Below, piece by piece: positions 1-8,880 of a stretch of DNA of 64,000 nt. The translations under genes were made by a program, and so were the position numbers. Source of the stretch: an uncultured Acidobacteriota bacterium (GTDB lineage: Bacteria; Acidobacteriota; Blastocatellia; RBC074); contig CADECP010000027.1 in assembly GCA_902825875.1 (NCBI GenBank), positions 49,150-113,149 on the forward strand. Reading direction: 5' to 3'. Under the pieces are notes generated by a model that saw only the letters and a list, made by a program, of their open reading frames with translations, was not told the origin of the DNA and made no database searches. The stretch's first letter is position 1. Each line of letters begins with the position of its first letter.

Positions 1-2150
1 ACGGCAAAGACAGTGTCGCCGACGATTCGCACCCAGCGAAGAAACTGCATCAAATCGGTTTGCATAAATTCAGGGCTGCGCGCCGACCAATATCCCACGG
101 AAACCGATTGCTGGGTTTGCAGCAAACCAATCGGCAACAAGCTCAGCACGATTTCCATCAACATGCCTATGTTGATCGTCCAAAACGCGAACTTAATCAG
201 CGATTCTTTCCACAACAATTCCGGCTTCATAGCGCGCAGACAGAACAGCGTCAATCCAAGTCCCAAGGTTCCGTACACTCCGTACAACGCTCCGTGAGCG
301 TGAACCGCAGTCGTGTTCAGTCCCTGCATGTAATAGAGCGCAATCGGCGGGTTAATCATAAACCCGAAGATTCCCGCGCCGACCATATTCCAGAATGCGA
401 CAGCGACGAAAAAGTAAACCACCCATTTGTATTGTTGCAGCCAGGGACGAACTTTGGTGTGGTTGATGTTTTCCCAAGCTTCAAAACCGACCAGCGTCAG
501 CGGCACAATTTCCAGCGCGCTGAAAACCGATCCGAAGGCCAACGCCACTGTCGGAGTTCCGGCAAAATACAGATGATGAAGAGTTCCGATGATTCCACCC
601 GACATATAAACCGCGCCGGACAACAACGAAGCCTTGGCCGCTCGTTCGGCGTTAATGACTCCCAGTTTGGCAAACAGAAACGCGATAACGACTGTGGCGA
701 AAACTTCAAAGAATCCTTCTACCCACAAATGCACCACCCACCAACGCCAATACTCAACCACGGAAAGATGAGACTTCATTCCCCAGAACAATCCCGGACT
801 GTAAAACAACGCAATGCCCGCCGTGGTAATCAGGTACAACACCAGCAGCGATTTTCGATTGTCATTTTTTCTCAGCGCCGGAATCGCCGTGCGCGCCACC
901 AAAAACAGCCAGAGCAACAAACCGACAAATAACGCCGCCTGCCAGGCGCGCCCAAGATCAACATATTCGTAACCCTGATGGCCGAAATAAAACGATGCCG
1001 CTCCCGTCAGTTTGTTGGCGACGCTCATCCATTGGCCAGCCATCGAACCGAGCACGACGACCAGCAAAGCGCCAAACAACAAATCCACTCCCAGCTTTTG
1101 CCTTTTCGGTTCATAACCGCAAATGACCGGGCCGATGAACAATCCAGAAGCCAGCCAGGCCGTCGCAATCCAGAAAATTCCCAATTGAGTATGCCAGGTG
1201 CGCGTGACGACGTAAGGCAGATAATCCGCCAGCGGGAAGCCATAAAACCCGCCGCCTTCGACCCCGTAATGCGCCGTCAGTATTCCCATGAAAATCTGCA
1301 ACAGAAACAGTAATGACACTACCAGGAAGTATTTGACCGTCGCTTTTTGCGATGGAGTCAGCGTTGCTCCGATCAACGGGTCGCTGTTGGGAACGTCGTG
1401 ATCTTCTTCCCGCTTTCTTCCAGCCAACAGCCAGATCATCGCTCCGATTCCGGCCAGCAACATAATGACGCTGACGCCTGTCCAGACAATGGCGCTGCTG
1501 GTTGGCGTGTTGGCGACCAACGGTTCCGCAGGGAAATTGCTGGTGTAAGAAATGGTTTGGTTTGGACGATTGGTGGCCGATGCCCAGGAAGTCCAAAAGA
1601 AAAATGATGTGAGTTGGTGCAACTTCACCGGGTCGGGTTGGGCGTTGCGTTGAATGGCGTAATCTTTGTTGCCGTTGGTGAAAACGTCCGAGTAATGCTT
1701 CAGGCTGCTTTCAAATGCTTCGGCGCGAATCGGCTCAATTGTGATTTTGCCGGTTTGCGGGTCGTAATTGTTTTTCCGAACTGTGTCCTGCAATCGCTGC
1801 CGCAACACAGCCTGTTGTTCGGAATTCAGCGCGCCGTATTCTTTGGCAAACTCCGCTTTAGCCCATTTATCCAGAATGAACACTGCTTCGCGGTGCAGAT
1901 AATCGGCTGTCCAGTCGGGAGCAACGTAACTGCCATGCCCCCAAATGGAACCGACCTGCATGCCGCCCATTGCCTGCCAGACGTTTTGGCCGTTTGAAAC
2001 TTCGCCTTCGGCGATTAACACCTGGCCGTCAGTCGTCACGACTTCGCGCGGAATTGGGGGAGCCTGTCGAAAAATCTCTGTGCCGACCCATCCCAGGACT
2101 GCAAACGAAAAGACAAAAATTGCGATAAAAACAACCCACAACCGTTTCAC
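1..2150 (-). CDS. norB: Quinol-dependent nitric oxide reductase, single-subunit NorB (3' end outside window)
   Basis: Reduces 2 NO to N2O in the cytoplasmic membrane using quinol. The reverse strand reads open from GTG at 2150 to the window edge, about 716 codons. Complete qNORs are about 750 residues, so only the C-terminus is missing. The N-terminal part holds one membrane segment and the periplasmic extension typical of qNOR (motif WGHGSYVAPDW), followed by the many-helix heme-copper core. Visible metal-site motifs are VVHLWVEGFFE and GTLHHLYFAG (heme b3/FeB histidines and the key Glu), then FWNMVGAGIFGF and HAHGALYG. An AGGAG lies 5 nt before the GTG. It lies downstream of ric on the same strand, separated by a palindromic element. 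Family assignment is firm; the start codon is probable. Confidence 0.95.
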   Translation of the reverse strand, partial: MKRLWVVFIAIFVFSFAVLGWVGTEIFRQAPPIPREVVTTDGQVLIAEGEVSNGQNVWQAMGGMQVGSIWGHGSYVAPDWTADYLHREAVFILDKWAKAEFAKEYGALNSEQQAVLRQRLQDTVRKNNYDPQTGKITIEPIRAEAFESSLKHYSDVFTNGNKDYAIQRNAQPDPVKLHQLTSFFFWTSWASATNRPNQTISYTSNFPAEPLVANTPTSSAIVWTGVSVIMLLAGIGAMIWLLAGRKREEDHDVPNSDPLIGATLTPSQKATVKYFLVVSLLFLLQIFMGILTAHYGVEGGGFYGFPLADYLPYVVTRTWHTQLGIFWIATAWLASGLFIGPVICGYEPKRQKLGVDLLFGALLVVVLGSMAGQWMSVANKLTGAASFYFGHQGYEYVDLGRAWQAALFVGLLLWLFLVARTAIPALRKNDNRKSLLVLYLITTAGIALFYSPGLFWGMKSHLSVVEYWRWWVVHLWVEGFFEVFATVVIAFLFAKLGVINAERAAKASLLSGAVYMSGGIIGTLHHLYFAGTPTVALAFGSVFSALEIVPLTLVGFEAWENINHTKVRPWLQQYKWVVYFFVAVAFWNMVGAGIFGFMINPPIALYYMQGLNTTAVHAHGALYGVYGTLGLGLTLFCLRAMKPELLWKESLIKFAFWTINIGMLMEIVLSLLPIGLLQTQQSVSVGYWSARSPEFMQTDLMQFLRWVRIVGDTVFA

Positions 2151-2210
2151 GGGGTCTCCTTATGAATTTGAGTATTGAATTGGCGAAGCAGAAGGTTTGA
2201 ATCCAGGTCT

Positions 2211-2322
2211 GTTTTCAGTTGAAGCACCCGTGTCGGTAGCCCGACTGTAAAGGAGGGCCGTTTCCACACATCAAGCCCTTGCTTACGCGCGGGCTACTGA
2301 CACCATACGCGCAACTGAAAAC
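2211..2322. repeat. Imperfect palindrome, MITE-like, between ric and norB
   Basis: About 112 bp in which the left half mirrors the right half. The terminal 11 bases (GTTTTCAGTTG / CAACTGAAAAC) pair perfectly, and inside them GTGTCGGTAGCCCG pairs with CGGGCTACTGACAC (13 of 14), with a further AGGGC/GCCCT match nearer the centre. No transposase is present and no clear target duplication is visible. In the ric-norB transcript it would fold into a long hairpin. Confidence 0.8.
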
Positions 2323-2326
2323 TAAT

Positions 2327-3031
2327 CTAAGTTTCCATCTCGACTGCTCGCGGGAACAGAATGTTGTTTTCCAGATGTATGTGTTGATGCAGATCGGCTT
2401 CGAATTCCCGCAAGGCTTGAAACAGCGTCTGGTAGCTGAAGCAAGCGTCTTGTGGCGGAACGTAATTGCCGCATGCCGACCGCATCTCGCGCAGCAAATC
2501 GCCCACAGTGTCGTGTTCCATCATCATCATGCGAACAGGATTTTGAACCGTGCCGAAAAATGGCATTGGAACAGCCGTTTCATTTTCCAATTGAATGACG
2601 TAGGGAAACAGAACCTGCTCTTCTTTCAACAGATGTGGCAGCAAATCGTCGCGCAACAGCAAAAACAATTCGCGCAATCGCAAAAGCTCCGGATGATGTT
2701 CGCCGTGACGCGAGCAAACCTTTTCGACGAGCTGTTCCAGCCTGCTGAGTTCTTGTCGTGTGAATACGTGATGAGTGTCTTGAATGTGGGCGATCAAATC
2801 GGTCAGAGATCGTGCCTGCCAGTTGATTTGATCGTCCGCCGGTTTGGTTTTTCCGGCTTCTTCAAGCGATTGAATCGCCAGGTCAATCGGCACATGAAAC
2901 GTGGCGCAGGCGTCAGCCAATGTGCGACCGCCGCCGCAGCAATAATCAATGCCGATTTTTTCAAAAACGCGGGTTGCTCCCGGCCAGGTGACAGCCAACT
3001 CTCTGATCGTGTTCATGACATTGACGGACAT
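2327..3031 (-). CDS. ric: Iron-sulfur cluster repair di-iron protein (RIC / YtfE / ScdA family)
   Basis: Cytoplasmic di-iron hemerythrin-like protein that helps restore iron-sulfur and iron sites damaged by NO or oxidants. It has 234 residues, the usual family length. The N-terminal DUF542 (ScdA_N) domain carries the CysCys motif (IDYCCGGG, Cys31-Cys32). The rest is the four-helix hemerythrin domain with spaced His and Glu ligands (for example IQDTHHVF, GEHHPELLRL, MMMMEHDTVG, HQHIHLENNILFP). AAGGAAC lies upstream of the ATG. It precedes norB on the same strand, so NO removal and NO-damage repair are probably co-expressed. Confidence 0.95.
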   Translation of the reverse strand: MSVNVMNTIRELAVTWPGATRVFEKIGIDYCCGGGRTLADACATFHVPIDLAIQSLEEAGKTKPADDQINWQARSLTDLIAHIQDTHHVFTRQELSRLEQLVEKVCSRHGEHHPELLRLRELFLLLRDDLLPHLLKEEQVLFPYVIQLENETAVPMPFFGTVQNPVRMMMMEHDTVGDLLREMRSACGNYVPPQDACFSYQTLFQALREFEADLHQHIHLENNILFPRAVEMET

Positions 3032-3122
3032 AATGTTCCTTTCGATGTTGCCCGTGGGCGATTGCCAAAGGTTTGATTTTTGAGTGCAATGACACCTTAG
3101 CCGTCGGCGGCATCGTCAGCAG

Positions 3123-3134
3123 TGACTTAAGTCA
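3123..3134. promoter_or_regulatory. Perfect palindrome, candidate Crp/Fnr-family operator
   Basis: TGACTTAAGTCA is a perfect 12-bp palindrome centred in the 160-bp divergent gap between ric-norB (minus) and the ywiC-like/crp-fnr pair (plus). Its form TGAC-N4-GTCA resembles Fnr/Dnr-type half-site spacing (TTGAT-N4-ATCAA). The neighbouring regulator at 4049 is the obvious candidate ligand. Function is inferred, not shown. Confidence 0.5.
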
Positions 3135-3191
3135 TCGTGACGAAAATTTTTGCGTGGTTTGATGCCGCCAAACTTACAAGAGAGAAAACCG

Positions 3192-4001
3192 ATGAAACTT
3201 CGATCCGCTTTGAAACTGCCCAAAGAACATGGCGCCTGGGCGATGTTTTACGTTCCGTTCGTGCTGGGTTTTCTGGTGGCGGGCAGTTTCAATTTGCCTG
3301 TTCTGCTGTTGCTGGTTGCGGCAACGGCTGCATTCATTTCGCGCGAATCGTTGCTGGTTTGGTGGCGAGCGCAAAAACGTGAACGACAAACTCAGTCATC
3401 GGTTGAAGCCGGACGGTTGTTGATGATTTACGGATTGATCGTTGTGTTGACGGGCGCTCCGCTGATTTTGAGTTTCAAGCTTTACTGGCTGGTTCCGCTG
3501 GCGCTGATCGGAGCAGTGCTGTTGTTGGTCAACGGATGGCAGGCGGCTGAATTTGAAGACCGCACGGTGCAAAGCGAGGTCATGGCTATTGTCGGATTGA
3601 CAATGACTGCTCCGGCGGCGTTTTACACCGCCAAAGGCGTCTGGACGCAAATAGCTTTTTGGTTGTGGGCGTTGAGCGCAGCTTATTTCGCCAGCAGCGT
3701 GTTTTACGTCAAATTGCGCGTGAACTGGTTGCACGCCAAAACTGTCGAAGCCAAACGAAACGCAATGCGGCAATGCGCTGGCTATCATTCATTCCTGCTT
3801 TGCTCTTTACTGGCGTTGGCTGTGACGCGCAGCCTGCCGTTATTTGTGTTGATCGCGTTTGCGCCTGTGATGGCGCGCGCTTTACGCAGCCTGCTCAGCC
3901 CCGAACCTCACCTGAACCTGAAACGAATCGGAATTGCCGAAATCGTTTACTCGGTCATCTTTCTGGTCGTCACCACGCTGACATTCCGCTCTTTGCAATG
4001 A
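3192..4001 (+). CDS. YwiC-like polytopic membrane protein
   Basis: A 269-residue protein with the YwiC-family N-terminal signature KEHGAWAM followed by about eight to nine hydrophobic segments. The family's molecular role is unknown. In Bacillus subtilis ywiC lies in the narK-fnr-narGHJI region, and here the homologue again sits between NO metabolism genes and a Crp/Fnr regulator, which supports a role in anaerobic or nitrogen-oxide physiology (inference). ATG 3192 is chosen because GAGAG lies upstream and the family signature follows directly. An in-frame ATG at 3162 and TTG at 3150 are alternatives. Confidence 0.85.
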   Translation: MKLRSALKLPKEHGAWAMFYVPFVLGFLVAGSFNLPVLLLLVAATAAFISRESLLVWWRAQKRERQTQSSVEAGRLLMIYGLIVVLTGAPLILSFKLYWLVPLALIGAVLLLVNGWQAAEFEDRTVQSEVMAIVGLTMTAPAAFYTAKGVWTQIAFWLWALSAAYFASSVFYVKLRVNWLHAKTVEAKRNAMRQCAGYHSFLLCSLLALAVTRSLPLFVLIAFAPVMARALRSLLSPEPHLNLKRIGIAEIVYSVIFLVVTTLTFRSLQ

Positions 4002-4048
4002 TTTCTTCGGATTGAATCGAATCTGTCGAACGGCGACAATGCCCGACC

Positions 4049-4735
4049 ATGACCATAGATAAAATCGCTGCCTTGCGTCGAACGATCCTTTTCGGAGAAT
4101 TGAACGAAGCAGAGTTAAGTGCGTTGGCTGATCGTGCAGTCGAGCGTCGGTTACGCTGTAACGAAATCCTGTTCGTTGCTGGCGACGAAGCCGCCGGGTT
4201 GTTCGTCGTTGTCGAAGGAGCTTTGCGCGCCTTTCGTGAAGGCGTGGACGGGCGCGAACAGGTCATTCACGTTGAACGCGCCGGAGCGACCATCGCTGAA
4301 TTGCCGGTGTTTGACGACAAGCCTTATCCTTCCACAGTTGCCGCCGAAGAAGAAACGACGGTTTTGTTCATTGCCAAACGCGAAGTGAAATCGCTTTGTC
4401 TGGCGCATCCTGAAATCGCACTGGCTGGGTTGAAATTGCTGGCCGGGCGGTTGCGAAAATGTGCCGAGCTGGTCGAAGCCTTGTCGTTGCGCGAAGTGGA
4501 TCAGCGATTGGCTCGCTGGCTGTTGGCAGAAGCTAGAACGCGCGGCAAACGAACGGAAAAAGGGCTGGAATTGGATTTGGTGTTGACCAATCAACAGATT
4601 GCCGCTCGCATCGGTTCGGTGCGCGAAGTCGTTTCACGCGCGCTGGCTAGATTGCAACAAAACGGATTGGTCAACGTCGAAGGCCGTCACGTGCTGATTC
4701 AGCAAGAACAAGCTCTGATCGTTTTCGGCAGTTGA
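4049..4735 (+). CDS. Crp/Fnr-family transcriptional regulator
   Basis: A 228-residue regulator with an N-terminal cyclic-nucleotide-binding-type beta barrel (about residues 15-120), a dimerisation helix, and a C-terminal winged helix (about 150-225) with recognition-helix region NQQIAARIGSVREVVSRAL. The N-terminal cysteine cluster that holds the 4Fe-4S in true Fnr is absent, with only scattered Cys. A heme- or other NO-sensing Dnr-like mode, or a different ligand, is therefore more likely than oxygen sensing by an Fe-S cluster. It follows the ywiC-like gene by 47 bp and probably controls the divergent NO module through the palindrome at 3123-3134 (inference). Confidence 0.92.
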   Translation: MTIDKIAALRRTILFGELNEAELSALADRAVERRLRCNEILFVAGDEAAGLFVVVEGALRAFREGVDGREQVIHVERAGATIAELPVFDDKPYPSTVAAEEETTVLFIAKREVKSLCLAHPEIALAGLKLLAGRLRKCAELVEALSLREVDQRLARWLLAEARTRGKRTEKGLELDLVLTNQQIAARIGSVREVVSRALARLQQNGLVNVEGRHVLIQQEQALIVFGS

Positions 4736-4757
4736 GAACCAATCGGCTTCTTTTCTA

Positions 4758-5654
4758 TCAAAACAAGCTCAGCGCGGTTCGCACGGTGTTGCAGTGAGCT
4801 TCGACCGTGTCATAGATGTCTTTGCCATAACCTCCGCCCATTGTTGTCACCACTGGCAAATCGCGTTCGCGGCAAGCGCCAATCACGGATTCATCCCGCC
4901 GTTTTAAACCATCAATTGTCAGTTTCAGTTTGCCCAGTCGGTCGCGTTCAAACGGGTCAACGCCTGCCTGATAAAACACAAAATCGGGTTTGAAATTGTC
5001 CAGAATCTGACCGACGTGTCGCCGCAAAATTGCCAGATAGTCTTCGTCGCCGACGCCATTGGGCAGGTGAACGTCCTGCCGACTTTGTTCCTTGCGAGCA
5101 GGGAAGTTTTTCTCGCCGTGAATCGAAAAAGTGAAGACCGTTGGATCGTCCCGGAAAATCGCCGCTGTGCCATTGCCTTGATGCACGTCGCAATCAATCA
5201 CGACGATCCGTTCGGCCAAACCATCGCGTTGCAACACGCGCGCGGCAATCGCAATGTCGTTCAGCACGCAATATCCTTCGCCGTGATCGGGGTAAGCGTG
5301 ATGCGTCCCGCCCGCCAGATTCGACGCCAAGCCATCTTTCAACGCCGCTCTGGCCGCAACAATGGTTCCTTGCGTCGAAGCCCGTGAACGCCTGACCAAA
5401 GCTTCTGACCAGGGAAAACCAATGCGCCGGATTTCAAGCGGCGTCAATTCGCCACGCACGCAGCGAAACCAATAATCTTCGTGATGAACCAACAAGATGT
5501 CTTCGTCGTTGGCCAGTGTGGGTTCTGTCAGATGCCAGTGTGTGATTGTGCCTTCGGCCAGCAATCGGTCGCGCACCAGGCGATACTTCGCCATCGGGAA
5601 TGGATGGGCTTCGGGAAGGGGAACGGCGTACCGGTCGGAGTAGCAAACTTTCAT
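4758..5654 (-). CDS. Histone-deacetylase-family (AcuC/HDAC-like) hydrolase
   Basis: A 298-residue zinc-dependent deacetylase-fold enzyme of the arginase/deacetylase superfamily. Active-site features are visible: GGTHHAYPDHGEGYCVLND (charge-relay His), DCDVHQGNGT (metal ligands Asp and His; many members have HH where this has HQ) and AGVDPFERD (metal Asp region). The size and motif style fit the short bacterial HDAC11-like group, acting on acetylated proteins or polyamines. The substrate cannot be told from sequence. Start at 5654 (MKVCYSD) is chosen because the upstream in-frame extension reads across the neighbouring thioesterase. Confidence 0.88.
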   Translation of the reverse strand: MKVCYSDRYAVPLPEAHPFPMAKYRLVRDRLLAEGTITHWHLTEPTLANDEDILLVHHEDYWFRCVRGELTPLEIRRIGFPWSEALVRRSRASTQGTIVAARAALKDGLASNLAGGTHHAYPDHGEGYCVLNDIAIAARVLQRDGLAERIVVIDCDVHQGNGTAAIFRDDPTVFTFSIHGEKNFPARKEQSRQDVHLPNGVGDEDYLAILRRHVGQILDNFKPDFVFYQAGVDPFERDRLGKLKLTIDGLKRRDESVIGACRERDLPVVTTMGGGYGKDIYDTVEAHCNTVRTALSLF

Positions 5655-5680
5655 GGGGAGTCGTCGGTAGTCTGGATTCG

Positions 5681-5713
5681 GTAGTCGGTTGTCAATTTTT
5701 GACTCCCGACTAC
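5681..5713. terminator. Hairpin at the 3' end of the thioesterase gene
   Basis: GTAGTCGGTTGTCA and TGACTCCCGACTAC pair at 12 of 14 positions around a short T-rich loop. It overlaps the thioesterase stop codon. It may act as a weak terminator or be a remnant of a GTAGTC-type intergenic repeat; a GGTAGTC copy also lies a few bases to its left. Confidence 0.4.
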
Positions 5714-6111
5714 TCGTCTTTGATCGGAATCGGTTTTCGACCTTCATCCACGGCGACGTACACGGCTTCGGCTTCCATGACGCGGACGATGTTGTCGCTG
5801 TCGCGGTAACGCATGGCTTCGACAATGATGCTGACGGTGGCGGACGTGCGGCCAACTTTGACCGTGCGCGTGTAAAAACTGACGACATCACCGACGAACA
5901 CCGGCGCGATGAATTCGATGCCGCGCATGGCTACGGTGACGAACAGCTTGTCAGCGTGTTTGCGCGCTTCGATGCCGCCGGCCAAATCCAACTGGCTGAG
6001 GATGACTCCGCCGAAGATGGTTCCGCCGGGATTGGTGTCGCGCGGCAACATGGAAACTCTGATGGCCAGATCGCCAAGGTCGCAAGGTTGGTCTCTTCTG
6101 GGTTCATTCAT
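5710..6111 (-). CDS. Acyl-CoA thioesterase, hotdog fold (YciA/BFIT type)
   Basis: A 133-residue cytoplasmic hotdog-fold enzyme hydrolysing acyl-CoA. The hallmark [13 protein letters not shown] followed by [12 protein letters not shown] contains the catalytic Asp region of YciA-type thioesterases, and [16 protein letters not shown] is the family core strand. Start 6111 (MNEPRRD) gives the normal length; the longer frame to 6234 reads into the divergent sigma-factor leader. The chain-length preference is unknown. Confidence 0.9.
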   Translation of the reverse strand: MNEPRRDQPCDLGDLAIRVSMLPRDTNPGGTIFGGVILSQLDLAGGIEARKHADKLFVTVAMRGIEFIAPVFVGDVVSFYTRTVKVGRTSATVSIIVEAMRYRDSDNIVRVMEAEAVYVAVDEGRKPIPIKDE

Positions 6112-6190
6112 AGGCGGCGTATCGTAGCCCGCTGTGGCGCGATTTTCCAAACTACGCCAAAATCCGTCAGCGAAGGAGAAAAGAAATTCT

Positions 6191-7135
6191 GTGACGACAA
6201 AAGCCACAACAAGTTTGATCGAACATCTGTTCAAAGAGCACGAACGGTTTCTGTGGAGCGTCTGTTATCGAATGACCGGCAACGCCGCTGACGCGGACGA
6301 TCTGGTGCAGGAAACTTTTGTTCGTGCGATCAACAGCCCACCGGCAAAACTCGATCAACCGTTGCGACCCTGGCTGGTTCAAGTGGCGATCAATCTCAGC
6401 CGCGATTTGTTGCGGCGAAGAAAACGGCAAGCTTACGAAGGCATCTGGCTGCCTTCGCCGATTGAAACCGATTCGAAACAGTTTCAAGAATTGGCGGCTG
6501 GCGATGATCCGAGCGCGCGATACGATTTGCTGGAAAGCGTTTCGTTCGCGTTTTTGCTGGCGCTGGAAGCTCTGACGCCGTCTCAACGAGCAGTGCTGTT
6601 GCTGCGCGATGTATTCGATTATTCGGTTGCCGAAACTTCGAGCGCGCTGCAAATGTCCGAATCGAACGTCAAAACGACGTTGCATCGCGCTCGGCGTGCG
6701 ATGAGCGATTACGATCATTCGCGCCAGATTCCGACGCTGGAGTTGCAAACGCGAACCCGACAAACGATGGAAAAGTTTTTGCTCTGTCTGACTGGCAACG
6801 ACGTCGCCGGAATTGAAAACCTGCTGGCCGGCGACGTGCGACAGTTGAGCGACGGCGGCGGCGAATTCATCACGGCTCGCGTACCGATCATCGGGCGCGC
6901 AAAAGTCGCGCTGTTCAATTTGCGCGTGATTCAGTTGGCCAAATTGACCGAAGTGAAGTTCGGTTGGCAGATGTTGAACGGTTTGCCGGCGCTGGTGACT
7001 GATTATCCGCAAGCTCCATCGCCGTATGCCAGACGGGTCGTGACGCTCTGCGAACTTGATGCGGGAGGCAGGATCAAGCGCATTCACAATGTGTCCGCGA
7101 CGCGCAAATTGACGGCGGTTCGACCGGTAGACTGA
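6191..7135 (+). CDS. ECF RNA polymerase sigma factor with C-terminal SnoaL-like domain (ECF41-like)
   Basis: A 314-residue protein. Residues about 10-80 form sigma2 ([19 protein letters not shown]), 110-170 form sigma4 ([18 protein letters not shown], helix-turn-helix [16 protein letters not shown]), and about 190-310 form a SnoaL-like/NTF2-fold extension that includes DGGGEF. This layout and the DGGG motif match ECF41-type factors, whose C-terminal domain replaces a separate anti-sigma factor. The usual ECF41 partner (a COE-type oxidoreductase or epimerase) is not adjacent. GTG 6191 is preferred because GAAGGAG precedes it, although the 12-nt spacing is long. Confidence 0.88.
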   Translation: MTTKATTSLIEHLFKEHERFLWSVCYRMTGNAADADDLVQETFVRAINSPPAKLDQPLRPWLVQVAINLSRDLLRRRKRQAYEGIWLPSPIETDSKQFQELAAGDDPSARYDLLESVSFAFLLALEALTPSQRAVLLLRDVFDYSVAETSSALQMSESNVKTTLHRARRAMSDYDHSRQIPTLELQTRTRQTMEKFLLCLTGNDVAGIENLLAGDVRQLSDGGGEFITARVPIIGRAKVALFNLRVIQLAKLTEVKFGWQMLNGLPALVTDYPQAPSPYARRVVTLCELDAGGRIKRIHNVSATRKLTAVRPVD

Positions 7136-7202
7136 CTTCGTTCGATACGTTATCTTTCCCGCCGCTCAACTCGAAATCCAATAGGAGAAAAATCCACAGA
7201 TC

Positions 7203-8180
7203 ATGTTTGTCCGCAACGGTCACGAACCGCAGACCAATTTGCGTTTTGATTGGACTGTCGAAGAAATCGAAAGCATTTACAACCTGCCGTTTCCCGAACT
7301 GGTGTTTCGAGCGCAAACGATTCATCGTCGTCATCACAACCCCGAAGAGGTTCAAGGCTGCACGTTGTTGAGCATCAAAACCGGAGGCTGCCCGGAAGAT
7401 TGCGCTTATTGTCCGCAATCGGCGCATTATCAAACCGGAGTCAACCGTCACGCTTTGCTTGATGTCGGCGAAGCATTGGCTTCGGCGACGAAGGCAAAAG
7501 AACAAGGCGCGACGCGGTTTTGTATGGGAGCCGCCTGGCGCGACGCACCCAAGGGCGACGAGTTCGATTCAGTGCTGGAAATGGTTCGCGGCGTTCGCGC
7601 GTTGGGGTTGGAGGCTTGTTGCACGTTGGGAATGTTGACCGGCGATCAGGCCAAAGCATTGGCCGAAGCCGGCTTGACGGCTTACAACCACAATCTGGAC
7701 ACCTCGCCTGAATTTTATGGCGAGATAATTTCGACGCGAACTTACGAAGAGCGATTGGCTACGCTGGCGCACGTTCGTCAAGCTGGCGTGACGGTGTGTT
7801 CCGGCGGAATTATCGGCATGGGCGAAACTCGCGCGGATCGTTATGGACTGCTGAAACAGTTGGCGAATCAAAATCCGCACCCTGAAAGTGTCCCTATCAA
7901 CATGCTGGTTCGCGTTACGGGAACGCCGTTGGCTGACCAGCCTGAACTTGGCGCGTTGGAAATGGTTCGGATGATTGCCACCGCCAGAATTTTGATGCCG
8001 ACTTCGATGGTGCGACTGAGCGCGGGCAGATTGTCACTGTCAGACGAAGCCCAAGCTCTGTGCTTTTTGGCCGGAGCGAATTCGATCTTTATGGGAGAGC
8101 GATTGCTGACCACTCCCAATCCTGAAAAGGATAGAGATCGGCGATTGCTCGATAATTTAGGAATGCGATTGTGGGCTTAA
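7203..8180 (+). CDS. bioB: Biotin synthase
   Basis: Radical SAM enzyme inserting sulfur into dethiobiotin. It has 325 residues, the typical length. The SAM cluster motif is CPEDCAYC with Cys63, Cys67 and Cys70. [20 protein letters not shown] and the C-terminal RLSAGR...GANSIFMGE regions are BioB signatures, including ligands of the second cluster. No other bio genes are adjacent, so this is a stand-alone locus. AGGAG lies unusually far (about 15 nt) before the ATG. Confidence 0.97.
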   Translation: MFVRNGHEPQTNLRFDWTVEEIESIYNLPFPELVFRAQTIHRRHHNPEEVQGCTLLSIKTGGCPEDCAYCPQSAHYQTGVNRHALLDVGEALASATKAKEQGATRFCMGAAWRDAPKGDEFDSVLEMVRGVRALGLEACCTLGMLTGDQAKALAEAGLTAYNHNLDTSPEFYGEIISTRTYEERLATLAHVRQAGVTVCSGGIIGMGETRADRYGLLKQLANQNPHPESVPINMLVRVTGTPLADQPELGALEMVRMIATARILMPTSMVRLSAGRLSLSDEAQALCFLAGANSIFMGERLLTTPNPEKDRDRRLLDNLGMRLWA

Positions 8181-8250
8181 ACATTGGCCTGCAAATTTTA
8201 TTATTCAGTGCTCACGCCTGACTTTTCTTTTTAATCCATAACCAGAAGCT

Positions 8251-8288
8251 TCGTCTGGCAGTTTTTGCGGAAAAAAACTGTCAAGACG
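8251..8288. terminator. Hairpin downstream of bioB
   Basis: TCGTCTGGCAGTTTTT pairs almost fully with AAAAACTGTCAAGACGA around a GCGG-containing loop. The A/T-rich apex makes it unlike a classic rho-independent terminator on the plus strand. Termination of bioB or a leader element of the next gene are both possible. Confidence 0.4.
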
Positions 8289-8320
8289 ACGTTTCCGCCA
8301 TTTATACCGGGAGATTTTGA

Positions 8321-8866
8321 ATGCAGGATAAAACCCCGATGCCGAACCGATTGGTGCAAATCGAGCCGTTAAATAAACCTACGCCGGAATTGAATTTGCC
8401 CAAACTGACCGAAGCGCAAATCTATCGCAAGAAAACTCAGATCGCGTTTCGCAAAATCACGGGACTGTTTTATACGAAACATTCCTGGGGAGCGACGCGC
8501 CGCTGGTTGCTGTCCAACGTTTTGCCGGACAAGGTGCTTTTCCGTTGGAAGCCTTATCAACGCGGCGGCTGCAATCGTTGCGGGCTTTGCTGCAAAATAG
8601 TTTTTCGATGCCCTTTCTTTTACGAAGAAGGTGAAACGACTGCATGTTTGATTTACACATCTGAAAAACACTTTCCTGCTGCCTGTGTGGCGTTTCCGTT
8701 TGATCCTGCGGATTTGGCCGAAGTGCAACGTGAAGTCGCGCCTGCGCCTTGCCCTTTTCATTATGAAGGCCAACCGGAACATCCGACGACTTGGGCTGCG
8801 CTCAAAGCGGAATTGCGCGCTCAATGGAACAGCGGTGTGAACAAGCTAAAGGAAGTGTTCGATTGA
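8321..8866 (+). CDS. YkgJ-family cysteine cluster protein
   Basis: A 181-residue soluble protein with a Zn/Fe-chelating cysteine cluster (UPF0153/YkgJ family). Visible motifs are CNRCGLCCKIVFRCPFF, then a single Cys in TACLIY, AACVAFPF and APCPFHYEG, giving eight Cys in the family order. The biochemical function is not established. GGGAG lies upstream of the ATG. It ends 14 bp before the next gene, so the two are probably cotranscribed. Confidence 0.85.
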   Translation: MQDKTPMPNRLVQIEPLNKPTPELNLPKLTEAQIYRKKTQIAFRKITGLFYTKHSWGATRRWLLSNVLPDKVLFRWKPYQRGGCNRCGLCCKIVFRCPFFYEEGETTACLIYTSEKHFPAACVAFPFDPADLAEVQREVAPAPCPFHYEGQPEHPTTWAALKAELRAQWNSGVNKLKEVFD

Positions 8867-8880
8867 TTGGGAGAAAAGCA

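Noticed and set aside
60..932. Long plus-strand open frame across the norB gene
   Set aside because: It is Gln/Arg-rich and antisense to a clear, motif-bearing norB. It arises from codon bias on the opposite strand.
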